From the NCBI GenBank assembly GCA_947470855.1, contig CANIUQ010000009.1, positions 1-63,409 of the forward strand: DNA of 63,409 nucleotides, given 5' to 3'. Below are positions 9,239-17,531 of the stretch, one piece after another. A program made the position numbers and the translations under genes. Source of the stretch: Opitutia bacterium (GTDB lineage Bacteria > Verrucomicrobiota > Verrucomicrobiia > Opitutales > UBA953). The stretch's first letter is position 1. Each line of letters starts with the position of its first letter. The notes under the pieces were generated by a model. The model was given only the letters and a program-made list of their open reading frames with translations, ran no database searches and was not told the DNA's origin.

Positions 9239-11383
9239 ATGGTATTGCTTAATAATACTAACGTTAACACCTTCGCCGATAAGCCCTTCTTATTCCTCAC
9301 TCTGGCTATGGTGATTATCTTCGCCGTTTACTTGATTCTACGGAAAAAAGAAAGTGACAGTGGGTCGGTGAATGAGGAAATGGCCGATGTAAAGAAAGCC
9401 GCCTCCGAGGGCTTTGGTGATTCTGAGCAAGTTTTCCCTCCCTCTGCCGAATTTGTCGCTAAAGCACGCGTCAAAGGTATGGATGGTTATCAAAAGCTTT
9501 ACCGTCGCTCGATTGATGATCCCGAAGGTTTTTGGGGCGATGAAGCAAAGGAACTGACCTGGTTTGAACCATGGACCAAAGTCATCGATGAATCTAAAAA
9601 GCCTTTCTTCCGCTGGTTTGTTGATGGTAAAACCAACATCGCTTACAACTGCCTTGATGCGCAAATCACCAAGGGTTTAGGCGACAAAGTCGCCATCGTC
9701 TTTGAAGGCGAACCCACCACGAATGGTGAAGCCGATGAAATTCGTCGCATCACTTACCGTGAACTCCTCAAAGAAGTCAGCCGCTTCGCCAACGTACTTA
9801 AAAACTTAGGCCTCAAAAAAGGCGACACCGTGGCAATTTACATGCCCATGGTGCCCGAGCTAGCGATTGCCGTACTCGCTTGCGCACGTATCGGCGTCGT
9901 TCACTCCGTTGTCTTTGGCGGCTTCTCCGCTGAATCCATTCGCGACCGAGTCAATGATGCTAAGTCGAAGGCCGTTATCACCATGGATGGTGGTTATCGC
10001 CGAGGCAAATTCTTACCTTTAAAACAGACCGTTGATGAAGGCGTGAAAGACTGTCCTTCCTGCCAACATGTTCTGGTTTTAGAACGCCACCCTGGAAAAC
10101 CTGATGCAGCTTGTACCATGCAAGCAGGTCGAGATGCTTGGTATCACGAACTCGCGGCAAAGGTGAGCACCGATTGCCCAGCCGTCTGGCAAGAGTCGAA
10201 CGACATGCTCTTCCTGCTCTACACTTCAGGATCCACTGGCAAACCCAAGGGCATTATTCACGGCACTGGAGGCTACATGCTCCAAGCTTACACCACGAAT
10301 AAATACGTTTTCGATTTACGCGATGAAGACTTGTTCTGGTGTACTGCCGATGTGGGTTGGGTTACTGGCCACACCTATGTTGTTTACGGTCCCCTCTTAA
10401 ACGGTTCCTCCGTTCTCATGTATGAAGGCGCACCTGATGCTCCTGACTTCGGTCGCTTCTGGAAAATTATTCAAGATCACAAAGTCAGCGTTTTCTACAC
10501 CGCACCTACAGCCATCCGCGCTTTCATGAAATGGGGCGACGAATGGGTAACGAAGCACAACCTCAAGTCGCTACGCCTCTTGGGATCAGTTGGTGAACCC
10601 ATCAACCCTGAAGCATGGCTTTGGTACCATCGTAAAATCGGCGCAGAACGCTGTCCGATTGTTGATACATGGTGGCAAACCGAGACAGGTGGCCACATGA
10701 TTACGCCGATTCCTGGTTGCACTCCTACCAAACCCGGTTCGGCAACTCTTCCTTTCTTCGGCGTTGATGCTGCCGTTTTAGACGAAAATGGCAATGAGAC
10801 GGACAGTGGAATCTTAGCTATTCGTAAACCTTGGCCGGGCATCACCCAAGGCATTTATGGTGACGAGAAACGTTACATCGAGGCCTACTGGAGTCGTTGG
10901 GGTGGCAAATACTACTTCCCAGGCGACGGCGCGATTAAAGATAAAGATGGATATCTCTGGATCACGGGTCGCGTTGACGACGTGGTGAATGTTTCAGGAC
11001 ACCGCATTGGCACCGCTGAGCTTGAAGCCGTCTTCATTGAAAATGAGGCGGTTGCTGAATCAGCGGTTATCGGCGTTAAGCATGACCTCAAGGGACAAGG
11101 CTTAATGGCCTTTGTGACACTTAAAGCCGCTCATGCCAAAACTGTTAAAGAGGATGTCTTAGCCAAAACCCTCAACGGCATGGTCGATGCGAAAATTGGT
11201 AAATTCGCTCGCCCCGAACGTATCGTTTTTGTTCCAGACTTACCTAAGACTCGTTCAGGCAAGATTATGCGTCGCCTATTGCGAGATATTTCAGAAGGTC
11301 GAGAACTCGGTAACGTCTCAACTCTCGCCGACCCCGCGGTGGTTGATGCCATCCGCCACAAGTTTAACGCCAAATCCTCCTAA
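9239..11383 (+). CDS. acs: Acetyl-CoA synthetase with N-terminal membrane helix
   Basis: Acs activates acetate to acetyl-CoA through acetyl-AMP. From ATG 9239 the product is 714 aa. About 60 of these residues precede the normal Acs N-terminus, and they include a hydrophobic segment at about 17-34 (FLFLTLAMVIIFAVYLIL) followed by RKKE. The enzyme body is complete. It has the AMP-binding motif YTSGSTGKPKG, WWQTETGG with the tryptophan that limits the pocket to acetate, the hinge region ITGRVDDV, and the C-terminal PKTRSGKIMRR whose lysine is the known acetylation switch. The helix would place the enzyme on the inner face of the membrane. A shorter soluble form starting at ATG 9380 is possible, preceded by GAGGAA but with no spacing. 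A strong terminator follows. Confidence 0.93.
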   Translation: MVLLNNTNVNTFADKPFLFLTLAMVIIFAVYLILRKKESDSGSVNEEMADVKKAASEGFGDSEQVFPPSAEFVAKARVKGMDGYQKLYRRSIDDPEGFWGDEAKELTWFEPWTKVIDESKKPFFRWFVDGKTNIAYNCLDAQITKGLGDKVAIVFEGEPTTNGEADEIRRITYRELLKEVSRFANVLKNLGLKKGDTVAIYMPMVPELAIAVLACARIGVVHSVVFGGFSAESIRDRVNDAKSKAVITMDGGYRRGKFLPLKQTVDEGVKDCPSCQHVLVLERHPGKPDAACTMQAGRDAWYHELAAKVSTDCPAVWQESNDMLFLLYTSGSTGKPKGIIHGTGGYMLQAYTTNKYVFDLRDEDLFWCTADVGWVTGHTYVVYGPLLNGSSVLMYEGAPDAPDFGRFWKIIQDHKVSVFYTAPTAIRAFMKWGDEWVTKHNLKSLRLLGSVGEPINPEAWLWYHRKIGAERCPIVDTWWQTETGGHMITPIPGCTPTKPGSATLPFFGVDAAVLDENGNETDSGILAIRKPWPGITQGIYGDEKRYIEAYWSRWGGKYYFPGDGAIKDKDGYLWITGRVDDVVNVSGHRIGTAELEAVFIENEAVAESAVIGVKHDLKGQGLMAFVTLKAAHAKTVKEDVLAKTLNGMVDAKIGKFARPERIVFVPDLPKTRSGKIMRRLLRDISEGRELGNVSTLADPAVVDAIRHKFNAKSS

Positions 11384-11412
11384 ACCACTCGTTTTTCGAG
11401 GAAGTTAGCCTA

Positions 11413-11453
11413 AAACCCTCGCTCAATTAAACTTGAGCGAGGGTTTCTTGTTT
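11413..11453 (+). terminator. Rho-independent terminator after acs
   Basis: The arms AAACCCTCGCTCAA (11413-11426) and TTGAGCGAGGGTTT (11433-11446) are perfectly complementary. They enclose a 6-nt loop and are followed by CTTGTTT. Its position 30 bp after the acs stop fits termination of acs. Confidence 0.93.
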
Positions 11454-11460
11454 ATAGCAT
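11433..11460 (+). promoter_or_regulatory. Candidate promoter overlapping the acs terminator
   Basis: TTGAGC (11433-11438) lies in the 3' arm of the terminator. TAGCAT (11455-11460) follows after 16 bp and 18 bp before the next gene. If real, the terminator stem doubles as the -35 region for the thioredoxin-like pair. This is a weak consensus call. Confidence 0.35.
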
Positions 11461-11478
11461 AAGAAGTCCATTCCAACT

Positions 11479-12075
11479 ATGAATCGATTCATTCAAACTA
11501 TTTCTATTGTTTGTTCGTTATCCGCTGCCTTCATTTTTTCGGGATGCAAAAAATCTGAAGAAAAGAAATCGGAAGCCGCACCTCAAACTACCTCGGCCAA
11601 CAAGAGACTTAAGCGAGGAGATATGGCTCCATCATCTCGCCCCGAAATTCAAGTGCAGGGTGAACCAGTGCGTGAATTCGAGAAAGGAAAACTCTATGTC
11701 TTCGCTTGCTGGGCCACTTGGTCCGATCCTTCGTTAAAAGCCATTTCTCAACTCAATCAGTTTCACCGCAATCTCAGCTCCCAGGGTGTCGTGGTTACTG
11801 GCGTAAGCATCTGGGAAGCCGATGCTGAGGGTGATAAACCCGAAATGTCTGTAGCCAGAGTAAGAAAATTTATAGCGGAGAATCATTCCGAAAAAATTGA
11901 GTACCCTCTCGCCGTCACAGGTAAAGCTTTCTACGACGACTGGATTCGCAATGCTTTAGTCATCGAGGTTCCTTACATCTTTGTGGTAAACGGTGATGGC
12001 CTTCTTCTCTGGATGGGTAAACCCGATGCCTTAACTGAGGACATGCTCAAGTACTACCTCGCGTATAAACCTTAA
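11479..12075 (+). CDS. TlpA-like thioredoxin-fold lipoprotein lacking CxxC
   Basis: The 198-aa product starts with a lipoprotein signal (IFSGC lipobox, Cys22), so it should be membrane-anchored on the outer face. Residues 45-190 form a TlpA/ResA-like thioredoxin fold that aligns with the next gene, as in RPEIQVQGEPVREFEKGKLYVF. The active-site CxxC is replaced: WATWSDPS stands where the neighbour has WATWCPPC, so no dithiol redox chemistry is possible there. It is probably a duplicated copy repurposed for binding or assembly, or a decaying copy. It lies 10 bp upstream of the intact paralogue and probably shares its transcript. Confidence 0.8.
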   Translation: MNRFIQTISIVCSLSAAFIFSGCKKSEEKKSEAAPQTTSANKRLKRGDMAPSSRPEIQVQGEPVREFEKGKLYVFACWATWSDPSLKAISQLNQFHRNLSSQGVVVTGVSIWEADAEGDKPEMSVARVRKFIAENHSEKIEYPLAVTGKAFYDDWIRNALVIEVPYIFVVNGDGLLLWMGKPDALTEDMLKYYLAYKP

Positions 12076-12085
12076 TTCTATCTCC

Positions 12086-13180
12086 ATGTTTCGCCCGCTT
12101 TTAGTTTGGTTATCCTGTGTTATCGCCTGTCAGGCAAACACACTAAAGGTCGGCGATCAGGCTCCTGATACTCGCCCTGAGATTCAAATCCAGGGCGAGC
12201 CAGTGAAGACATTCGAAAAAGGTAAGATTTATATCTTCGAATGCTGGGCCACCTGGTGTCCACCTTGCGTAGCTTCCATCCCCCATCTCAACGAACTCCA
12301 TCGCAAGATGGGCCCGAAAGGAGTTGTCATTACTGGAGTCAATGTCTGGGAAGGAGAAAAAAGCCCCGAAGCTGCGGAAAAAGTTCGGGATTTTGTTAAG
12401 AGCAAAGGGGATAAAATGTCCTACGCTGTCGCCATTGGGGGTAATCAATTCATGAAAGACTGGCTAGAAGCAGCTCGGGTAGAAGGCATCCCTCACGCTT
12501 TCATCGTTGATGGAAACGGGAAGTTAATCTGGGAAGGCCATCCCGCCGAACTTAACGAAGAAATGTTAGGCGACATGATTACGGGAACTTTTTCACCCGC
12601 CAAAAGCGAAACTCAATCAACCGAGGCAGAGAAACAAATTAATATCGCCCGCGAAAAATTCACTCAACTTGATCAAGCCCTCGCTAAAAAAGATTGGGCT
12701 CTAGCTGAAAAGATTGCCCCCGAACTCATTGCCCTTTTGCCAGAAAAAAATCGTGAAGAAGTGAAACGCTGGCTAGAATTCAAGATTGCTTACGGTAAAG
12801 GCGATCAGGCCAAAATTTACGGACATCTCGAAAAAATGGCGGAAGAGAAAAAATCTGACCCCAACATTCTAAATGAAATCGCCTGGGATATCATTACCAA
12901 TCCCCTTTTTGAGAAAGACGTAAATCTCGCTTTGGCTGAAAAATGTGCCACGCAAGCCACCCAGATAACGAAAGAAGAAAACCCTGAAATCCTCGATACC
13001 CTTGCGCGCATCCGCTTTATGCAAGGAAAACAAGAGTTGGCTATTCATTTACAGGAAAAAGCCATCGCTAAGGCATCTTACACCACCTTAAAGGAAGAAC
13101 TTCAATCGACATTGGAATCTTACCAAAAAGGCGTCCTTCCGAAAATCAACGAAGAGGCGGCCGTCGAAAGCCCGAAATAA
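12086..13180 (+). CDS. Periplasmic TlpA-family thiol:disulfide oxidoreductase with C-terminal TPR-like domain
   Basis: The 364-aa product has a short signal peptide (MFRPLLVWLSCVIACQA). A thioredoxin domain (about 20-170) follows with the active-site WATWCPPC and the cis-proline region GIPHAFIVDGNGKLIWEGHP. Residues 185-360 are helical with TPR-like repeats (for example ILDTLARIRFMQGKQELAI). Such proteins keep cysteines reduced in the periplasm, for instance during cytochrome c or CuA maturation, both relevant to the caa3 oxidase in this window. The substrate is not known. The N-terminal half is a clear duplicate of the preceding gene. No Shine-Dalgarno is visible. Confidence 0.85.
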   Translation: MFRPLLVWLSCVIACQANTLKVGDQAPDTRPEIQIQGEPVKTFEKGKIYIFECWATWCPPCVASIPHLNELHRKMGPKGVVITGVNVWEGEKSPEAAEKVRDFVKSKGDKMSYAVAIGGNQFMKDWLEAARVEGIPHAFIVDGNGKLIWEGHPAELNEEMLGDMITGTFSPAKSETQSTEAEKQINIAREKFTQLDQALAKKDWALAEKIAPELIALLPEKNREEVKRWLEFKIAYGKGDQAKIYGHLEKMAEEKKSDPNILNEIAWDIITNPLFEKDVNLALAEKCATQATQITKEENPEILDTLARIRFMQGKQELAIHLQEKAIAKASYTTLKEELQSTLESYQKGVLPKINEEAAVESPK

Positions 13181-13265
13181 TCCACCAGCCCTCTCGCCAG
13201 CCCGAGAGCCCGCTTGCTTCTCGCTTATATTTTTATAAGGGTTGAGCCATAGTCTGGCCATCCCA

Positions 13266-14690
13266 ATGACCCAACGCACTGCCATCGAACGCGCTCGCTC
13301 TGCCTTGCACCTGCGACTTCTCGCTTTGCAAAGAAGGGCGATTGAAAAACGACATGGTGTAATGATTCTCATTGGCGGTAACGACCGACTAGGAGCATCT
13401 GAATTAGCCAATCAGCTGCACGAATGGTTTGATGCTCGATTCGTGCGTCTTTGTGCCCCCGACGTACAATCACCCGAGATAACCCGAAAGCCTTTCCTGT
13501 GGCCCTACTGGAATCAAGTCCCTGCACAAGGGCATTCTCTGATTGTCGTGGGTGATTGGGTCACTCGCACCGCCCTCGCCGCTACACAGGGCGAACTCGC
13601 TGGCGAGTCCCTCCGCAAACGAATCAAAGGTATAAAAAACTTCGAAGAAACTTTAGCAGATAATCAGATTATTCTCTGTAAAATCTGGATTGATACTCCG
13701 GAAAAATCTTTACGAAAACGTCTGCGCGAGGCGAAAAAAACGGATGCGAGCGATTGGGTTGTTAACCCCGATGATGAGGTCTTAACCAAATCGAAAGCTC
13801 ATGAAGCAGCGAAGCAGATTCGCTCTAGTTCGTCGGGAAAAGGGATGCCATGGAAAGTCGTTAACGGATCCGATGCTAAACACCGCGATCTTCTTGCCGG
13901 ACGAAGCATTGTAACACAAATCTCGGTCGGGCTTCGTCGTCGCCAAACTAAAATCCGCAAATCAAACGGTCGTCCACATGGTTTGCTCGAAAGTGCTGCG
14001 AGTACCGACCCGCTGAATAAGAAGGATTACAGCCAGCAAATGGCCAAGTTACAAAATCGATTTGGACGACTCTCTCGCTTGGCTGCTAAAAAAGGCCTAT
14101 CCACTATTATTGCACTCGAAGGAGTTGATGCCGCTGGCAAAGGAGGAGTGATTCGACGTCTGGTCGCCAAAGCCGATGCCGCTCATTATCAAGTACACCC
14201 CACCTCCGCTCCCACCGCCGATGAAAAAACCCGTCACTATTTATGGCGCTTCTGGAATAAAATTCCCACCGCTGGTCATGTTGCCATCTTCGATCGTTCT
14301 TGGTACGGTCGCGTCATGGTGGAACGCGTGGAAGGTTTTGCTCAAACCGACGAATGGTATCGTGCCTATAACGAAATCAACCACTTTGAAACTCAACTCG
14401 CCGAAGCAGGCGATATTGTTCTCAAATTTTGGATCAATATTTCAAAAGAAGAACAACTCCGTCGTTTTCGTAGTCGTGAAGAATCACCACACAAACGACA
14501 CAAGATGACGAAAGAAGATTACCGAAATCGGAAGAACTGGGAGTCGAATCAGCGAGCAGCGGAAGACATGATTGCTCGCACAGACACTCCGCACGCCCCC
14601 TGGCACGTCATTCCAGGCAACGACAAGCGCCACGCCCGTATCATGGTGCTTAAAGCAGTCTGTCGCGCTTTGTCAGACCGTCTGGATTGA
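13266..14690 (+). CDS. pap: Polyphosphate:AMP phosphotransferase (tandem PPK2 domains)
   Basis: Pap uses polyphosphate to convert AMP to ADP, regenerating nucleotides from storage polyphosphate. The 474-aa product contains two PPK2 domains. The C-terminal one has an intact Walker A (GVDAAGKGG, about residues 285-293), DRSWYGRVMVERVEG, and the RRFRSREESP lid region. The N-terminal one has a degenerate loop (GGNDRLGAS, about 37-45) and is presumably structural, as in characterised two-domain Pap enzymes. I choose ATG 13266; a TTG at 13242 would add eight residues. Its last 41 bp overlap the end of mutY on the opposite strand. Confidence 0.88.
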   Translation: MTQRTAIERARSALHLRLLALQRRAIEKRHGVMILIGGNDRLGASELANQLHEWFDARFVRLCAPDVQSPEITRKPFLWPYWNQVPAQGHSLIVVGDWVTRTALAATQGELAGESLRKRIKGIKNFEETLADNQIILCKIWIDTPEKSLRKRLREAKKTDASDWVVNPDDEVLTKSKAHEAAKQIRSSSSGKGMPWKVVNGSDAKHRDLLAGRSIVTQISVGLRRRQTKIRKSNGRPHGLLESAASTDPLNKKDYSQQMAKLQNRFGRLSRLAAKKGLSTIIALEGVDAAGKGGVIRRLVAKADAAHYQVHPTSAPTADEKTRHYLWRFWNKIPTAGHVAIFDRSWYGRVMVERVEGFAQTDEWYRAYNEINHFETQLAEAGDIVLKFWINISKEEQLRRFRSREESPHKRHKMTKEDYRNRKNWESNQRAAEDMIARTDTPHAPWHVIPGNDKRHARIMVLKAVCRALSDRLD

Positions 14691-15717
14691 GCCAATCGCG
14701 AAGCCAACGAAAGTGCGGACCAGTCAAAGCCGCATTGGCTAGTTGATGAATCCTCACCCATTCAAGTTCGGAGTTTTTCTTGAGTCGACTTTGCCAACTT
14801 ACCTTGGGTTTAATACGAAAAACCTGCTCTTCATAAGTCACCGCACCGATTGTCCTACGTTTGCTCAACCAAGGTGATGAAGTTGGCTCCAATGCCAAAT
14901 CCGAAAGCAAGGGAATCTCTGCCATACCCGCTAAACGTCGAGCCGTGAGTGGATACCGCTTGATTAATAATTTCTCAGCACGCAAAACCAAGGCCCGATG
15001 AACCACAACTTGGCGCAAAGTTTTTGTCGCAAATTTTGGTATGCTTTCCGCCTTTCCTTGAACTTTAGCTTGGCACCAACGCGCCACGGGACAGTTGGCA
15101 CAATCGGGATTACGCTTTCGACAAACGAGAGCTCCTAACTCCATCATCGCTTGGTTAAAATCTCCTGGCTTACGTGGATCGATTAACGCATTAGCTAACG
15201 GTGTAAAATATTTCACCGAAGCTGAGCGATCCTGCCATTGTTTAGTTGAAGCAGTCAAGCGAGCCAACACCCGCACCACATTGCCGTCTACGACCGCTAC
15301 AGGATCCGCAAAAGAAATACTCGCAATCGCCGCCGCTGTATAGGGTCCAACTCCCTTGAACTTTACCCACTCGGCAGCCGTACGTGGAGAATTTTTTTGC
15401 TCCACGACTTGGCGAGCCAATTGCCATAAATGTCTCGCCCGACTGTAATAGCCCAATCCTGCCCAAGCTGCTAAAACTTCACTTTCCTTGGCCTCGGCCA
15501 AAGCCTCGAAGTCAGGCCATTTTTTTACCCATTTTTCAAAGTAAGGTACCACCGTCGCTATCTGCGTCTGTTGACTCATTAACTCTGAAACCACCGTGCG
15601 GTAAGCGGAGGATTTTTTGCGCCAAGGTAAAGGCCGTTGATTCTTAAAAAACCACAGTAGCAAGGACTTGCGAAAGACTGGTGCCGCAGAAATGAGTTTG
15701 GGTTCGCCAAAAGACAT
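14650..15717 (-). CDS. mutY: A/G-specific adenine DNA glycosylase
   Basis: MutY removes adenine mispaired with 8-oxoguanine. The 355-aa product from ATG 15717 has the catalytic glutamate in VSELMSQQTQ, the helix-hairpin-helix KGVGPYTAAAIASI, and the catalytic aspartate in VAVVDGNVVRVLAR. The 4Fe-4S ligands are spaced C-x6-C-x2-C-x5-C (CRKRNPDCANCPVARWC). The C-terminal NUDIX-like domain that recognises 8-oxoG is present (about 225-350). The frame stays open 28 codons further upstream but with no conserved sequence. It converges on and overlaps pap by 41 bp. It is divergent from rnhC, so two nucleic-acid quality-control functions sit together. Confidence 0.93.
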   Translation of the reverse strand: MSFGEPKLISAAPVFRKSLLLWFFKNQRPLPWRKKSSAYRTVVSELMSQQTQIATVVPYFEKWVKKWPDFEALAEAKESEVLAAWAGLGYYSRARHLWQLARQVVEQKNSPRTAAEWVKFKGVGPYTAAAIASISFADPVAVVDGNVVRVLARLTASTKQWQDRSASVKYFTPLANALIDPRKPGDFNQAMMELGALVCRKRNPDCANCPVARWCQAKVQGKAESIPKFATKTLRQVVVHRALVLRAEKLLIKRYPLTARRLAGMAEIPLLSDLALEPTSSPWLSKRRTIGAVTYEEQVFRIKPKVSWQSRLKKNSELEWVRIHQLANAALTGPHFRWLRDWLNPDGLTKRDRLL

Positions 15718-15764
15718 GGGATGGGGCTGGATTAAGACACCAACTCCCCTAGACCTTGAGGGCA

Positions 15765-16778
15765 ATGAAGAGAAAAGCAAAGCCGGACTCCGAAGACACA
15801 CTGAAAAAGGTTACGATGCATACCCTTAAATTGGATGCTTCGCAGGCCGAAAAACTCCGTCTCCTCTGCCTCGGTAAAGGTTGGGTAAGTGCCGTCGTGG
15901 ATCATGCTGCTTTTGCTTTCAAAGGACCGCAAATCAATGTGGTACATTATCAATCTGGTAAATGCGTCATCTCCGGCAAGGGCACCGAAGAATTTGTGAA
16001 GTTCATCCTCGAACCCGAGGTCACTGGCCAAGCGGTTTTAGGCTACGACGCTGAACTTAATCCCGAATGGTTTGAAGAACACGCTGGTCTCGATGAGTCA
16101 GGCAAGGGAGACTTATTTGGTCCGGTAATTTCGGCCTGCGTTATTGCTGATGGCGATACAGTAAAGCAATGGATTAAACTGGGGGTTAAAGATTCCAAAA
16201 AACTCACCGATGGTCGCATCGCTGAATTAGATAAAATGATTCGCGAGACACCGGGAGTGGCAGTGCGTACGACCTTTGCGCGAATGGCGAAGTATAACGA
16301 ACTACATTCACGCTTCGGAAAAAACCTTAATCGCCTACTCGCTTGGATGCATGCGACCTCGTGCGAAGAAGCTTTAAAGGCTTACGAGCAATTGCATGGT
16401 CGACGACCTGCCTGGGGCCTGCTTGACCAATTCTCGGAAGAGCCACTCGTACAAAAAGAGTTAGCCAGAAAAAATGTAAATTTTGATCTTCGCATGCGCA
16501 CGAAAGCTGAATCGGATCCAGTCGTAGCAGCCGCCTCCATCGTTGCTCGCGCCGCCTTTGTTCGTGAACTCGAGCGCCTCTCCGCTGACGGAAATGTAAA
16601 ATTACCCAAAGGTTCGGGGGCTGATGCCAAAGCCGCAGCCATGGAATTAGTCGGCCGTCTAGGTCCCGCCATCTTGGTCAATTTTGCCAAACTACATTTT
16701 CGAACCGCCTACGAAGCGCGAGGTCTCGAACCCCCCGAAGCCAAACCTTTTATCCGAGGCCGCAAAAAAGCGGAGTAA
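15765..16778 (+). CDS. rnhC: Ribonuclease HIII
   Basis: RNase HIII cleaves RNA in RNA/DNA hybrids. The 337-aa product has an N-terminal TBP-like substrate-binding domain (about 10-95) and the catalytic domain with GLDESGKGDLFGPV, the DES/G variant typical of HIII. KDSKKLTDGRI and ASIVARAAFVREL carry further family residues. I choose ATG 15765, preceded by GAGGG at short spacing; a TTG at 15756 or a later ATG is possible. rnhB follows after 3 bp, so the organism carries two type-2 RNases H in one transcript. Confidence 0.92.
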   Translation: MKRKAKPDSEDTLKKVTMHTLKLDASQAEKLRLLCLGKGWVSAVVDHAAFAFKGPQINVVHYQSGKCVISGKGTEEFVKFILEPEVTGQAVLGYDAELNPEWFEEHAGLDESGKGDLFGPVISACVIADGDTVKQWIKLGVKDSKKLTDGRIAELDKMIRETPGVAVRTTFARMAKYNELHSRFGKNLNRLLAWMHATSCEEALKAYEQLHGRRPAWGLLDQFSEEPLVQKELARKNVNFDLRMRTKAESDPVVAAASIVARAAFVRELERLSADGNVKLPKGSGADAKAAAMELVGRLGPAILVNFAKLHFRTAYEARGLEPPEAKPFIRGRKKAE

Positions 16779-16781
16779 CTT

Positions 16782-17531
16782 TTGGCCTCACTTGCACAGT
16801 TTGACCGCAAAAAAGGCAACGGTCGGCCTGGCATCACGGGCATTGATGAAGCGGGTCGAGGCTCTCTCTGCGGACCAGTTGTCGCCGCCGCTGTTTTTTT
16901 AGACGCAGGTTTTTATGGCGAACCTCGCTGGGTGCGAATGCTCTCTGGCGCCAACGATTCCAAAAAACTTTCCCCTGCTAAAAGACTCGAACTCCATCAA
17001 ACAGTGATGGAAATGCAAAGCGAAGGAAAGCTTCGGGCAGTTTGGGCGGAAGCCTCCGTCTTAGAAATCTCTGCCCATAATATTTTAGGTGCCACACGAC
17101 TCGCAATGGGAAGATGTCTGACGCAACTCGCTCAAGGAGTGATGGCCAACCTGTACCCAGCAGCTGGCACCGAAGGCGAGTTATTTGGACGAAGCGACGA
17201 GCGAAATATTTTAGTCCTCGTCGATGGTTTACCGCTTCGACCATTTAGTTGGGCTCACGAAGCCGTTAAAAAAGGCGACGGCAAAAGTCTAACTATCGCC
17301 CTGGCCTCCATTGTGGCGAAAGTTGAGCGCGATCGACTACTCACCGAAATGGATGCTCAATACCCCGAGTACGGGTTTGCGAATCATAAAGGGTACGGCA
17401 CGCCCGAACATGTAGAGGTTTTACGAAGACTGGGAGCCTGCCCTGCTCATCGAGAATTGTTTGTTCGGGGAATTTTGGCGGGCGAAGAACCTCCCCCGGA
17501 ATCGCATCCCGAGTTCGATTTTAATACCTAA
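16782..17531 (+). CDS. rnhB: Ribonuclease HII, TTG start
   Basis: RNase HII nicks DNA at embedded ribonucleotides and hybrids. The 249-aa product has GIDEAGRGSLCGPVVAAAV, NDSKKLSPAKR, VDGLPL, LASIVAKVERDRLL and HKGYGTPEH, all catalytic-core landmarks. It is longer than usual because of an insertion around residues 118-138 (LYPAAGTEGELFGRSDER). No ATG precedes the catalytic motif, so the start must be TTG 16782. A good GGAG ribosome site at 16772-16775, inside the end of rnhC, decides this. The stop abuts the bioC stop on the other strand. Confidence 0.93.
   Translation: MASLAQFDRKKGNGRPGITGIDEAGRGSLCGPVVAAAVFLDAGFYGEPRWVRMLSGANDSKKLSPAKRLELHQTVMEMQSEGKLRAVWAEASVLEISAHNILGATRLAMGRCLTQLAQGVMANLYPAAGTEGELFGRSDERNILVLVDGLPLRPFSWAHEAVKKGDGKSLTIALASIVAKVERDRLLTEMDAQYPEYGFANHKGYGTPEHVEVLRRLGACPAHRELFVRGILAGEEPPPESHPEFDFNT

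Noticed and set aside
9217-9252. Short upstream ORF overlapping the acs start
   Set aside because: Its ATG lies only 3 bp after the candidate -10 box, so it would probably not be transcribed in full.
16782-17531. rnhB as a pseudogene because it lacks an ATG
   Set aside because: A TTG with a well-placed GGAG site precedes an intact catalytic domain.
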